Of a stretch of DNA of 5,485 nucleotides, positions 1-5,485 are shown in pieces. This stretch comes from Deltaproteobacteria bacterium (GTDB lineage Bacteria; Myxococcota_A; Polyangia; Palsa-1104; JAEUJZ01): NCBI GenBank assembly GCA_017990795.1, contig JAGNNG010000163.1, forward strand, positions 1-5,485, given 5' to 3'. Below the pieces are notes generated by a model. That model saw only the letters and a program-made list of their open reading frames with translations. It searched no databases and had not been told where the DNA came from. The stretch's first letter is position 1; every line of letters starts with the position of its first letter. The translations under genes and the position numbers were made by a program.

Positions 1-548
1 GGGGCACTTATCTGGGCGAGGACGGGCTCAAAAACGGCATTCGCGCCAAAGTGTCCTCGTACACCCGCGGCAGCCTGTCGTCGAGCCTCCCCAAAGGCAA
101 GATCTGCGGGCAGTACGTAAACTCTGTACTCGCCAAGCGCGAAGTCCTCAAAGGCGGCTACGACGAGGCCATCATGCTCGACAGCAGCGGCCAGGTCGCC
201 GAGGCGTCCGGCGAAAACATCTTTGCGGTGATCAAGGGCCGGCTGTGTACGCCGCCGCTGTCCTCAGCGATCTTGGCCGGCATCACGCGCGACTCGGTGC
301 TGACGTTGGCCCAGGACTTGGGAATTCCCACTGCGGAAGTGTCGCTGACGCGCGATCAGCTGTACCTGGCCGACGAGGTCTTCTTGACCGGCACTGCCGC
401 CGAGATCACTCCCGTTCGCGAGATCGACGATCGCCGCGTCGGTGCGGGTCGCCCCGGCCCAGTGACCAAGCAGCTACAAGCTGCTTTCTTCGACGTAGTG
501 AAGGGAAATAACCCCCGCTACGCCCACTGGCTGACGCCGGTTCGCTAG
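1..548 (+). CDS. ilvE: Branched-chain amino acid aminotransferase, 3' part (5' end outside window)
   Basis: This fold-type IV PLP enzyme moves the amino group between glutamate and the 2-keto acids of leucine, isoleucine and valine, in the cytoplasm. The reading frame is already open at position 3 and gives 181 codons up to the TAG at 546-548; the usual full length is about 305 aa, so roughly the first 120 residues are missing. By alignment from memory with E. coli IlvE, fragment K33 (codon 99-101, in GKICGQY) is the PLP Schiff-base lysine. E67 (in AEASGEN) is the glutamate that contacts the PLP ring nitrogen; the K-to-E spacing of 34 is the same in both proteins. The start motif GTYLGEDGLKNGI, the LYLADEVFLTGTAAEITPV block and GPVTKQLQAAFF near the C terminus are all characteristic. 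The C terminus looks intact. D-amino acid transaminase or aminodeoxychorismate lyase are relatives but match this block pattern less well. Confidence 0.95.
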   Translation, partial: GTYLGEDGLKNGIRAKVSSYTRGSLSSSLPKGKICGQYVNSVLAKREVLKGGYDEAIMLDSSGQVAEASGENIFAVIKGRLCTPPLSSAILAGITRDSVLTLAQDLGIPTAEVSLTRDQLYLADEVFLTGTAAEITPVREIDDRRVGAGRPGPVTKQLQAAFFDVVKGNNPRYAHWLTPVR

Positions 549-570
549 CGTTTGCTTTCTACTGATTACA

Positions 571-614
571 TCTGGGTGTCAGCCTCGCAAGACTGACACC
601 CAGACGTTGTTTCT
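571..614 (+). terminator. Probable Rho-independent terminator of ilvE, in the convergent gap
   Basis: A perfect 12-bp inverted repeat lies at 571-582 (TCTGGGTGTCAG) and 593-604 (CTGACACCCAGA), with a 10-nt loop. On the + strand it is followed by a moderately T-rich stretch (CGTTGTTTCTGT). It begins 22 nt after the ilvE stop. It also lies 30 nt beyond the stop of the converging anti-sigma gene, so the hairpin could block transcription from both sides. On the - strand no good U-tract follows it, so its action for that gene is less certain. Confidence 0.65.
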
Positions 615-634
615 GTAGCTTCTGTCGCCGCGAC

Positions 635-2371
635 TTATAGCGCCAAGTCAGCAGCCTTGGACGAGCCCTTGGCTTTGTTTGGCGCCGCAGGCTTGGCGGG
701 CATCTTGGCCGTTCGCGACATGGCGCGATTGGGTGCCGATGCAGACGGCATTCCCATCGTCTGACGTTCCCGCTCAGCTTGTTGCCCATAACCGGCGCTG
801 TCTTGCTGGTAGTTCCGTTCGAGGTTGCCCTCCTGCGGCCCCGGCGTATTCAGTGGCGAGTTTTGCAGCACATTGTTTTGCTGGCTCGGCTCGCAGCTGC
901 GCTGGTACTGCGCCCGCACCGATGAGAGCCCAGGAGTGGTGGGAAACGCGCGCTCGACTCGGGCAAGCTCAGTCTGGGCTTCTGCGCAGCGTCCTTTTCG
1001 CATCAGCTCCTGCACCGTATTTAGAGCCTCGCCAGCATCGCCAGTGTCCGCTTTTGCCGCGCCATACTTGCTAGCTTCCCGGACATTGCTTGGAACTTGC
1101 GCTGCAGCCACCTCTTCGCGACGGGCGGGCGCGGTAACTGCCGGAGCCTGCGCAAATCCACCACTGCGACTGTCATTGTCCAGCGAGTCGCCGATGGCAG
1201 CCCGGTTTTGCACTGCCGCTGCGTCGCTGCTCGACCAAGTGTTGCCGCGCGTGTTGTTCTGAGCGACCACGCCTGCGCCGGTTCCCAGCTGCCCCAGGGA
1301 CTGATTAGATAAGGCCTCAACGACCTTTTCTTGGCGACGGGCTTGGGTCTGCGCGATGGCTCCTTTGACGGTGCGGTCCTCGTACGTAGCTGGTGCTTGT
1401 TCCTGCTTTGCACGAGGTGCGGCAGCAACCGGTGGCGGCGCCGCGAAGCGACCGCTCTCCGCCGAGCGATACTCATCTTGCGCGCTGTCTTTGTTCTTGT
1501 CGGCCATGGCCACGACCAGTTGTTTGGTGGTCGGTGCTGAGGAGGCCTGGGGCGAAGTTGGCGCTGCGCCGTAGCTGCTACTTTGCGTCGGGCCGGCGCC
1601 GCCTCCCATTTGTCGCATGCTGATATCGGGTTGCGGCGCTCGACCGTCGGAAGGCTTGGCATCATTTCGAGCCAGTAGCGAACCGAGCAGCGAGTCGCGC
1701 GACTTCTTCTTTCCGTCAGCGCGGACGGCAAGCTTTCCTGACGACTCTTCAGCGACAAATCGGCCTGACTTGGTGCCTAGCTCTAAGGACGGCTGGTTTG
1801 CAGCTTGGGCATAAGCCGGAGCCGCCGGCTCACTTGGGATTTCTTTGGCCGCTTCTGCCGTGGTTGTCGTTGGAGCTGCCGCTACCGCTGGAGCTGGTGG
1901 CGGTGCCAAAGTTGCGACCACAGGCTGTCCAGCCGGTGCCGCTGTCGGCGTTGGTGCTTGGGTCGGAGCAGACGAGCGGACGACGACATAAAACAGAGCC
2001 GCCGCAGCAACAGATAAAATGCCGGTCGCCGGGCTAAGCAGCACGCGGCGAAGTCCTCGGGGCCGGAACGGAATGACTTGGCCACCGCCGCCGCTGGGGG
2101 CTGCAGTTGAGACGCCGTTTAAGAGCGCTGGACCGTGTGCCTTGGCTGCTTCCTGCATCAGCACTGCGGTCATGCGCTGCATTGCATCCGTCGCTGGAGC
2201 GGCTATCGGCTGCTCGCGAAACTGCGTGCGTACTTGGCCCATGCCGTCCACTTGTGGGCGACAGGAAGTACACGCGGGCAAGTGCGCCGCAAACGCTGTG
2301 CGCTCTTCAGGCGCAAGCTCCCCGTAGACATAATCGAGGACCTGGTCGTCGTATTTACAGTGCTGCGTCAT
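635..2371 (-). CDS. Membrane-bound zinc-finger (ZAS, zf-HC2) anti-sigma factor with a very long extracytoplasmic region
   Basis: Predicted to hold the partner ECF sigma factor inactive at the membrane and release it on an envelope signal. Residues 1-50 form the anti-sigma domain: H4/C5, then H30-x3-C34-x2-C37 (HLPACTSC), the zinc-binding ZAS signature. Basic residues (RPRGLRR, 103-109) precede a single membrane span at about 110-132, giving an N-in, C-out topology. Residues 133-440 are low-complexity, rich in Ala, Pro, Gln, Ser and Thr. Residues 445-493 look like one or two TPR-like helices (GRCAEAQTELARVERAFP) with Cys at 462 and 493. The tail, 494-578, is rich in Gln/Asn and then Lys/Ala. 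Common ZAS anti-sigma factors are about 80-300 aa, so 578 aa is large. The start ATG overlaps the sigma stop as ATGA, which implies translational coupling. No strong Shine-Dalgarno precedes it. The N-terminal assignment is firm; the role of the outer region is unknown. Confidence 0.85.
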   Translation of the reverse strand: MTQHCKYDDQVLDYVYGELAPEERTAFAAHLPACTSCRPQVDGMGQVRTQFREQPIAAPATDAMQRMTAVLMQEAAKAHGPALLNGVSTAAPSGGGGQVIPFRPRGLRRVLLSPATGILSVAAAALFYVVVRSSAPTQAPTPTAAPAGQPVVATLAPPPAPAVAAAPTTTTAEAAKEIPSEPAAPAYAQAANQPSLELGTKSGRFVAEESSGKLAVRADGKKKSRDSLLGSLLARNDAKPSDGRAPQPDISMRQMGGGAGPTQSSSYGAAPTSPQASSAPTTKQLVVAMADKNKDSAQDEYRSAESGRFAAPPPVAAAPRAKQEQAPATYEDRTVKGAIAQTQARRQEKVVEALSNQSLGQLGTGAGVVAQNNTRGNTWSSSDAAAVQNRAAIGDSLDNDSRSGGFAQAPAVTAPARREEVAAAQVPSNVREASKYGAAKADTGDAGEALNTVQELMRKGRCAEAQTELARVERAFPTTPGLSSVRAQYQRSCEPSQQNNVLQNSPLNTPGPQEGNLERNYQQDSAGYGQQAERERQTMGMPSASAPNRAMSRTAKMPAKPAAPNKAKGSSKAADLAL

Positions 2372-2964
2372 GAGAGTGCCCGTGCCATGTCTTGGTACTC
2401 AGCGAGCTGGCCGCGAAGTTTTTCCAGCGCATAGCGCATGCGACTCTTCACGGTGTTCTCTGAGATGCCGACGATGTCCGCAATTTCTTTAAATGACAGG
2501 TCGGCTTGCTCACGCATCAAAAATACCTCGCGCTGGTCGTCGGGCAGCGCGTCGATGGCTTCCTGCAGTCGGCCTTGCAGCTGCTGGCCGATGACTTTGC
2601 GATCCGTCGGCGGTCCGGTGTCGGCGGTGCGCTCTAGCAGCGTCTGTCCCTCATCGTCGGGCTGGTCCAGGCTGCGCGCTTTGCGGTGAACCATCCGTCG
2701 AGAGTGGTCGATACACAAGTTGCGGGCCAGGGTGTAAAGCCAGGTCGTAAACTTGGCGCGCTGCTCATACGTGGAGGCCTGCTTGACCACGCGCAGAAAA
2801 GTCTCTTGCGTTAGATCCTCGGCCAGCGCGGTGTTGTGAGGGCCGACGGAGCGCAGCACGAACTCATAAATCGGACGCTGGTGCCGCCCGAGCAAGAGCT
2901 CAAACGCACGTACGTCGCCGCCGCGAAAGCGCAGCATCAAAGATTCATTCGGCTCGTCGCGCAC
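2368..2964 (-). CDS. ECF-type RNA polymerase sigma factor (sigma-70 family, regions 2 and 4)
   Basis: Directs RNA polymerase to a dedicated promoter set when released by its anti-sigma factor. With the start used here the protein is 198 aa, usual for ECF factors. Region 2 covers about residues 9-90: LMLRFRGGDVRAFELLL, then the region 2.2 motif AEDLTQETFLRV, then TTWLYTLARNLCIDHSRR (2.3-2.4). Region 4 covers about 130-186: LPDDQREVFLMRE followed by the helix-turn-helix FKEIADIVGISENTVKSRM. There is no region 3 and no extra C-terminal domain. I chose GTG at 2964 because related factors begin just before the ESLMLRFRGGD block, and because GAGGG sits 5 nt upstream. The frame is open further, to GTG at 3024 (218 aa, preceded by AAAAGGGGA), but those 20 codons include ATA, CCA, TCA and AGG and only 11 of 20 end in G or C. 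The stop overlaps the anti-sigma start by 4 nt, so the two form an operon. Confidence 0.9.
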   Translation of the reverse strand: MRDEPNESLMLRFRGGDVRAFELLLGRHQRPIYEFVLRSVGPHNTALAEDLTQETFLRVVKQASTYEQRAKFTTWLYTLARNLCIDHSRRMVHRKARSLDQPDDEGQTLLERTADTGPPTDRKVIGQQLQGRLQEAIDALPDDQREVFLMREQADLSFKEIADIVGISENTVKSRMRYALEKLRGQLAEYQDMARALS

Positions 2965-2969
2965 CAAAG

Positions 2970-2974
2970 CCCTC
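2970..2974 (-). promoter_or_regulatory. Ribosome binding site supporting the sigma-factor start at 2964
   Basis: On the - strand GAGGG is followed by 5 nt (CTTTG) and then GTG at 2964-2962. It fits the anti-Shine-Dalgarno sequence and is one of the reasons for preferring this start over the GTG at 3024. Confidence 0.45.
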
Positions 2975-3002
2975 AAAATCCACAGGGATGACTGAGGCTG
3001 AT

Positions 3003-3031
3003 ATGGTATCTCACTCAGATGCACTTAAAAA
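3003..3031 (-). promoter_or_regulatory. Possible sigma-70-like promoter for the sigma/anti-sigma operon
   Basis: On the - strand TTTTTA (3031-3026) and TACCAT (3008-3003) are separated by 17 nt, the standard spacing. The -10 matches TATAAT at four of six positions and the -35 is poor. Transcription would begin near 2996, downstream of the GTG at 3024 but upstream of the GTG at 2964, which again favours the shorter protein. This is a local AT-rich island in a GC-rich window, so chance matches are possible. I saw no convincing ECF-type (GGAAC...GTC) autoregulatory promoter. Confidence 0.3.
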
Positions 3032-3167
3032 TCCCCTTTTCCCAGCTGCGCGCGGCGGACTGCCTGCAAGGGTGCAAACGCGCGGCTGCGGGCTTCGATC
3101 CATGGCTTGCGAAGGCTCGTGGGTCGGTGGCGATTTGGCTGCAAGCGCAGCGACGATAGTGCGTGAT

Positions 3168-3173
3168 AGGTGA
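3168..3173 (+). promoter_or_regulatory. Ribosome binding site of the kinase gene
   Basis: AGGTGA matches the 3' part of the consensus AGGAGGTGA, with the AGG core ending 5 nt before the ATG at 3176. The alternative in-frame GTG at 3170 lies inside this site and directly follows a TAG stop (3167-3169), so it would have no ribosome site of its own. This decides the start in favour of ATG 3176. Confidence 0.5.
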
Positions 3174-3175
3174 CC

Positions 3176-4618
3176 ATGCTCGACCGCGTTGGTAACTGCA
3201 AAATCGAAGCCGAGCTGGCCTCGGGGGGGATGGCAGTGATTTATCGCGCCGAGCAGGAGAGCTTGGGCCGCAAGGTCGCGATCAAAGCCCTAAAAACCGC
3301 GGTCATGGCCGACCCCCACTTTGCGGAGCACTTTTTCCGCGAAGCCCAGACCCTGGCCCAGCTTCAGCACGAGAACCTGATTCACGTCTACGACTTCTAC
3401 GCCGAGCGCGGCGCGCTGTTCATCGTGATGGAACTGGTCGACGGGATTGATCTTTATGACCTGATGGTCAAGCAGCCGGTGCTGCCGGCGTCCGTGGCTG
3501 CAGTCATTGCGCTGCAAGTCGCGCGCGCCCTGTCGTATCTGCACTTTTGTGGCGTGCTCCATCGCGACATCAAGCCTGCCAACATCCTGGTTACCAAGTC
3601 GGGAGTGGTAAAGCTCGGGGACTTTGGCATTGCTACCGACAGTAGGCTGCTGGGGGTCGGCGCAGGCTCGGCAGCCGCCGAGTCTTCAGCAGAGGAGCTG
3701 GCTGCGAGCGGCATCGGTCTTGGCACTCCCGGTTACATGAGCCCAGAGCAGGTCGTGGGCGAGCCGCTCGACTTTCGCTCGGACCAGTTTGCGCTGGGCA
3801 TCGTGCTGTATCAGATGCTAGGTGGGCGTAAGCCCTTTGTTGCAGAGGCGGGCGACGGACCCGACAGCGCCCGCGTAGTGCTGCAAAAGATTCGCACCGA
3901 GCAGCCACCGTCGCTGCGTAAGCTGTCGCCGCAGGTACCACTGGAGCTGTGCCGCATCGTCGACCGCTGCCTGCAGAAATCTCCCCAGCAGCGTTATCGC
4001 TCGCCGCAAGAGCTGGTGCAGGCGCTGGAGTCGTTCCTAACGCCGCGCGTGACCGTCGACTACCACGCGCTGCTGCTGCTGTTTCTGCAGGAACAAGGGG
4101 TGCTGACGACTCAGGAGGCTCAGGCGGCGCTTGGACCGGAGCTTTACGCGCAGAGCTCTGGGCTTACGGCGCCGATACCAGCGCTGATGACCTTGAAGAC
4201 GGTGACTTCGCGCTGGTGGCCCTTTTCGCTGGGCGGGCCGCGCAGGCGGCTGTGGTGGCTGCTGGCAGGCGGCGGGCTGGCGACGGTGCTGGGGCTGTGG
4301 TGGCTACTTGGCAAGCCGGTGGAGCCAGTGTTGCGCGACGGTGACCCCAGTGCTGTCGGCGTCGCTGCCGGAGAGTTGCTGGTAGTAGTCGACCCGTGGG
4401 CCGAGGTTTATATCGACGGGCACCTGTACGAGACGACGCCGTTTGCGCAGCCGCTGCGTCTGCGCACTGGCTCACACGAAGTCGAGCTTCGCCATCCGCA
4501 GTTTGCGAGCGTGCAAAAAAAAGTGGAGATCGCAGCGCAGCAAAGGGTGGTTCTGCGTGTGCAGCTGTCGGCTCCGCTCGGTGGCTCTGACGAAAAAGTG
4601 CCTGGGGTGCGACCATGA
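3176..4618 (+). CDS. Transmembrane Hanks-type Ser/Thr protein kinase with extracytoplasmic PEGA domain
   Basis: Predicted to phosphorylate Ser/Thr in target proteins using ATP, with the catalytic domain inside the cell. From ATG 3176 the protein is 480 aa. The kinase domain covers about 6-288: P-loop ASGGMAVIY (Gly 1 and Gly 3 of GxGxxG replaced by Ala, as in many myxobacterial kinases), K37 (VAIK), E56 (REAQ), catalytic loop H129-R-D131-IKPAN, D149-FG, GTPGYMSPE at 183-191, and SDQFALG at 202-208. All key catalytic residues are present and the HRD arginine suggests activation-loop control. The DFG-to-GTPGY segment holds an Ala/Ser/Gly/Glu-rich insert (about 159-178). A cytoplasmic linker (289-356) follows, with a Leu-rich helix (HALLLLFLQEQG). 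RRR precedes one membrane span (359-378), then a C-terminal PEGA domain (398-465; VVDPWAEVYIDG, TTPFAQPLRLRTGSHEVEL) outside. GTG at 3170 would add two residues. Its TGA overlaps the next gene's ATG by 4 nt, so they form one operon. Targets are unknown. Confidence 0.93.
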   Translation: MLDRVGNCKIEAELASGGMAVIYRAEQESLGRKVAIKALKTAVMADPHFAEHFFREAQTLAQLQHENLIHVYDFYAERGALFIVMELVDGIDLYDLMVKQPVLPASVAAVIALQVARALSYLHFCGVLHRDIKPANILVTKSGVVKLGDFGIATDSRLLGVGAGSAAAESSAEELAASGIGLGTPGYMSPEQVVGEPLDFRSDQFALGIVLYQMLGGRKPFVAEAGDGPDSARVVLQKIRTEQPPSLRKLSPQVPLELCRIVDRCLQKSPQQRYRSPQELVQALESFLTPRVTVDYHALLLLFLQEQGVLTTQEAQAALGPELYAQSSGLTAPIPALMTLKTVTSRWWPFSLGGPRRRLWWLLAGGGLATVLGLWWLLGKPVEPVLRDGDPSAVGVAAGELLVVVDPWAEVYIDGHLYETTPFAQPLRLRTGSHEVELRHPQFASVQKKVEIAAQQRVVLRVQLSAPLGGSDEKVPGVRP

Positions 4619-5295
4619 ACCACCGTAGACCGCACTTCTATAGATGGTTTGATAATGGACCGGGCTGTGCGCTGCTGCTGTTTCTGCTGATGAAGGGGGG
4701 CTTCGCACATGCGGCCACCGGTTCGCAGGCTGCAACCTCGACAGCGCCTTCGAGCAAGCCGTCGAGCGCGGTCGGCAAGCCTGTGCCTGCAGCTGGGTTG
4801 CAGTCGCCCGTTGGCAGTCAGCGAGCTCACACCAAGCCGGGGTTGCCGTCAGGACCCAAGCGGGTGACGGCCCTGCGTCGGAAGCCGTCAAGCGTGGTGC
4901 CGTTGGCAACGGAAGCTGGTAGCGGAGCGTCTTCTGAGCCAAGAGGCGTGGCCAAAGAGTCGGGGGCGCGTGGTCCTCGGTCCGGGGCGCAGCTGCGGGC
5001 GCACATCGAGACCAGCTTGGCCGTTGCTCAGGTGGCCTATGCGAACGGGCAATATGCCGATGCTGCGGCACTGCTGGTGCGACTGCTGACGCAGGGACCG
5101 CTGCCGCCGGGCAGCGTTGTGACGGTCTATGAGCGCTTGGCCGCAGCCTACGTTGCTCTGGGCCAGACGGAACTGGCTGACCGCTGCTTCTTAGAGGTGC
5201 TGCAGCGTCGGCCAGACTTTTCGCTCGACCCGGTGGTGACTTCGCCCAAGATTCGGGCTGCTCTGCAGCGGGCTCGGGAGAGCCATCGCCTGTAA
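4615..5295 (+). CDS. Exported TPR-repeat protein, cotranscribed with the kinase
   Basis: A 226-aa protein of unknown function, probably a periplasmic or envelope protein-protein interaction factor. Residues 1-33 look like a Sec signal peptide: basic MNHRRPHFYR, hydrophobic CALLLFLLM, then likely cleavage after AHA (33). The absence of a lipobox cysteine at the cleavage site argues against a lipoprotein. Residues 35-125 are a flexible, basic linker rich in Ser, Pro, Lys, Arg and Gly. Residues 126-201 contain two TPR-like helix pairs (AQVAYANGQYADAAALLVRLL and VYERLAAAYVALGQTELADRCFLEVLQRRPDF). They are followed by DPVVTSPKIRAALQRAR, a closing motif I associate with myxobacterial TPR proteins. 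The ATG overlaps the kinase stop as ATGA and only a weak GGGGTG precedes it, so translation is likely coupled. Given the shared operon and compartment, it may contact the kinase PEGA domain; that is inference. Confidence 0.8.
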   Translation: MNHRRPHFYRWFDNGPGCALLLFLLMKGGFAHAATGSQAATSTAPSSKPSSAVGKPVPAAGLQSPVGSQRAHTKPGLPSGPKRVTALRRKPSSVVPLATEAGSGASSEPRGVAKESGARGPRSGAQLRAHIETSLAVAQVAYANGQYADAAALLVRLLTQGPLPPGSVVTVYERLAAAYVALGQTELADRCFLEVLQRRPDFSLDPVVTSPKIRAALQRARESHRL

Positions 5296-5366
5296 GTCGG
5301 ACCTGGCGTTTGGGGCGCGACCGTGAATTTGCTCCGCAGAATCCAAGCAGATAGCCCCTAGCGACG

Positions 5367-5375
5367 TGGTACAGT
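5367..5375 (+). promoter_or_regulatory. Possible extended -10 promoter element
   Basis: TGGTACAGT matches an extended -10 (TGn followed by TACAGT, four of six to TATAAT). No -35 is visible at 16-18 nt upstream. Transcription would start near 5382, two or three nt before a GTG at 5384. Confidence 0.25.
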
Positions 5376-5383
5376 AAGAAACT

Positions 5384-5485
5384 GTGACGACAGGTGCGGG
5401 TTCCCCCAGCTACCCAAGACAGCGTTCCCATGAGCGGCAGTCCCAAGAGCCACTGGCCGACAAACCGAGCTCTCGACCGAGTGGG
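5384..5485 (+). CDS. Possible 5' end of another gene, cut by the window edge
   Basis: From GTG 5384 the frame is open for 34 codons to the window end, giving a Ser/Pro/Gln-rich, probably disordered N terminus (VTTGAGSPSYPRQRS...). 21 of 34 codons end in G or C, only moderate for this window. A competing frame starts at ATG 5430 (MSGSPKSHWPTNRAL...), with 13 of 18 codons ending in G or C. Neither has a good Shine-Dalgarno site. There is too little sequence to name a product or even to be sure that a gene starts here. Confidence 0.25.
   Translation, partial: MTTGAGSPSYPRQRSHERQSQEPLADKPSSRPSG

Larger units (their letters stand above)
2965..3175. other. Divergent control region between the sigma operon and the kinase operon
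   Basis: These 211 bp separate two operons transcribed away from each other. The left 60 bp are AT-richer, with the candidate leftward promoter. The right 120 bp are GC-rich. TGCAA recurs near 3065, 3073 and 3140. I found no convincing -10/-35 pair for the rightward kinase operon; TTGCGA at 3107-3112 has no good -10 at the right spacing. No tRNA, riboswitch or other RNA structure was recognised. Confidence 0.6.
5296..5485. other. Region downstream of the TPR gene, no gene clearly supported
   Basis: No strong hairpin plus U-tract terminator was seen after the TPR stop; only a 4-bp GTCG/CGAC pairing (5296-5299 with 5319-5322). The right half may hold the start of another + strand gene, described separately. 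Confidence 0.5.

Noticed and set aside
1021..1758. A 245-codon - strand frame inside the anti-sigma gene
   Set aside because: Out-of-frame shadow of a low-complexity GC-rich coding region; the product is Arg/Gln/Pro-rich and has no motif.
635..1900. Possible tandem repeats in the anti-sigma outer region, such as KSGRFVAEE (201-209) and ESGRFAAPP (305-313)
   Set aside because: Only a short SGRF-A match without regular period; more likely a result of low complexity than a true repeat.
3093..3114. Inverted repeat CTTCG / CGAAG with a 12-nt spacer, possibly an operator
   Set aside because: Arms are only 5 bp, the inner CCATGG palindrome is off-centre by one base, and no second copy was seen in the control region.
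3107..3135. TTGCGA as a -35 for the kinase operon
   Set aside because: The hexamer at the correct spacing (GCGATT) is not a believable -10.
2988..3173. A 61-codon + strand frame in the divergent gap, ending in a TGA two nt before the kinase ATG
   Set aside because: No ribosome site, overlaps the sigma-factor 5' region and its candidate promoter, no recognisable protein features. It could be a leader peptide because of its stop next to the kinase start, but nothing else supports that.
4472..5446. A 324-codon - strand frame opposite the kinase end and the TPR gene
   Set aside because: Its product is Pro/Arg/Ala/Ser-rich with no domain, as expected from the antisense of GC-rich coding DNA. The + strand has a signal peptide, TPR repeats and ATGA coupling.
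1..5485. CRISPR array, insertion sequence, prophage, tRNA or rRNA
   Set aside because: No regularly spaced repeats, transposase motifs, terminal inverted repeats or RNA gene signatures were seen on either strand.

Overview
The window is GC-rich and gene-dense, with Hanks-type kinase, PEGA-domain, TPR and ECF-sigma content typical of Myxococcota and related former deltaproteobacteria. The kinase P-loop reading ASGGMA and the TPR protein's C-terminal SPKIRAALQRAR motif both fit that group. This assignment is an inference from protein style; there is no rRNA or other strong phylogenetic marker here.

Layout. (1) Positions 1-548, + strand: the 3' part of a branched-chain amino acid aminotransferase gene (ilvE), a metabolic gene that appears unrelated to the rest. 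(2) Positions 549-634: a short convergent gap holding a perfect 12-bp inverted repeat that looks like a terminator. (3) Positions 635-2964, - strand: a two-gene operon, transcribed right to left, encoding an ECF sigma factor and a membrane-bound zinc-finger anti-sigma factor. The two genes share a 4-nt ATGA overlap. The anti-sigma factor is very large (578 aa) because of a long, low-complexity extracytoplasmic region with one TPR-like helical segment. (4) Positions 2965-3175: a divergent control region. (5) Positions 3176-5295, + strand: a second two-gene operon with an ATGA overlap, encoding a transmembrane Ser/Thr kinase with an extracytoplasmic PEGA domain and a secreted or periplasmic TPR protein. 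(6) Positions 5296-5485: spacer and possibly the first codons of another gene cut by the window edge.

How the parts may work together. Both central operons have the same logic: a cytoplasmic effector (sigma factor or kinase domain), a single membrane span, and an extracytoplasmic sensor or partner region (anti-sigma tail, PEGA domain, exported TPR protein). They diverge from one control region. A reasonable hypothesis is one envelope-sensing locus in which the sigma/anti-sigma pair controls transcription and the kinase/TPR pair controls phosphorylation. The sequence shows the domains and the arrangement; the functional link is inference.
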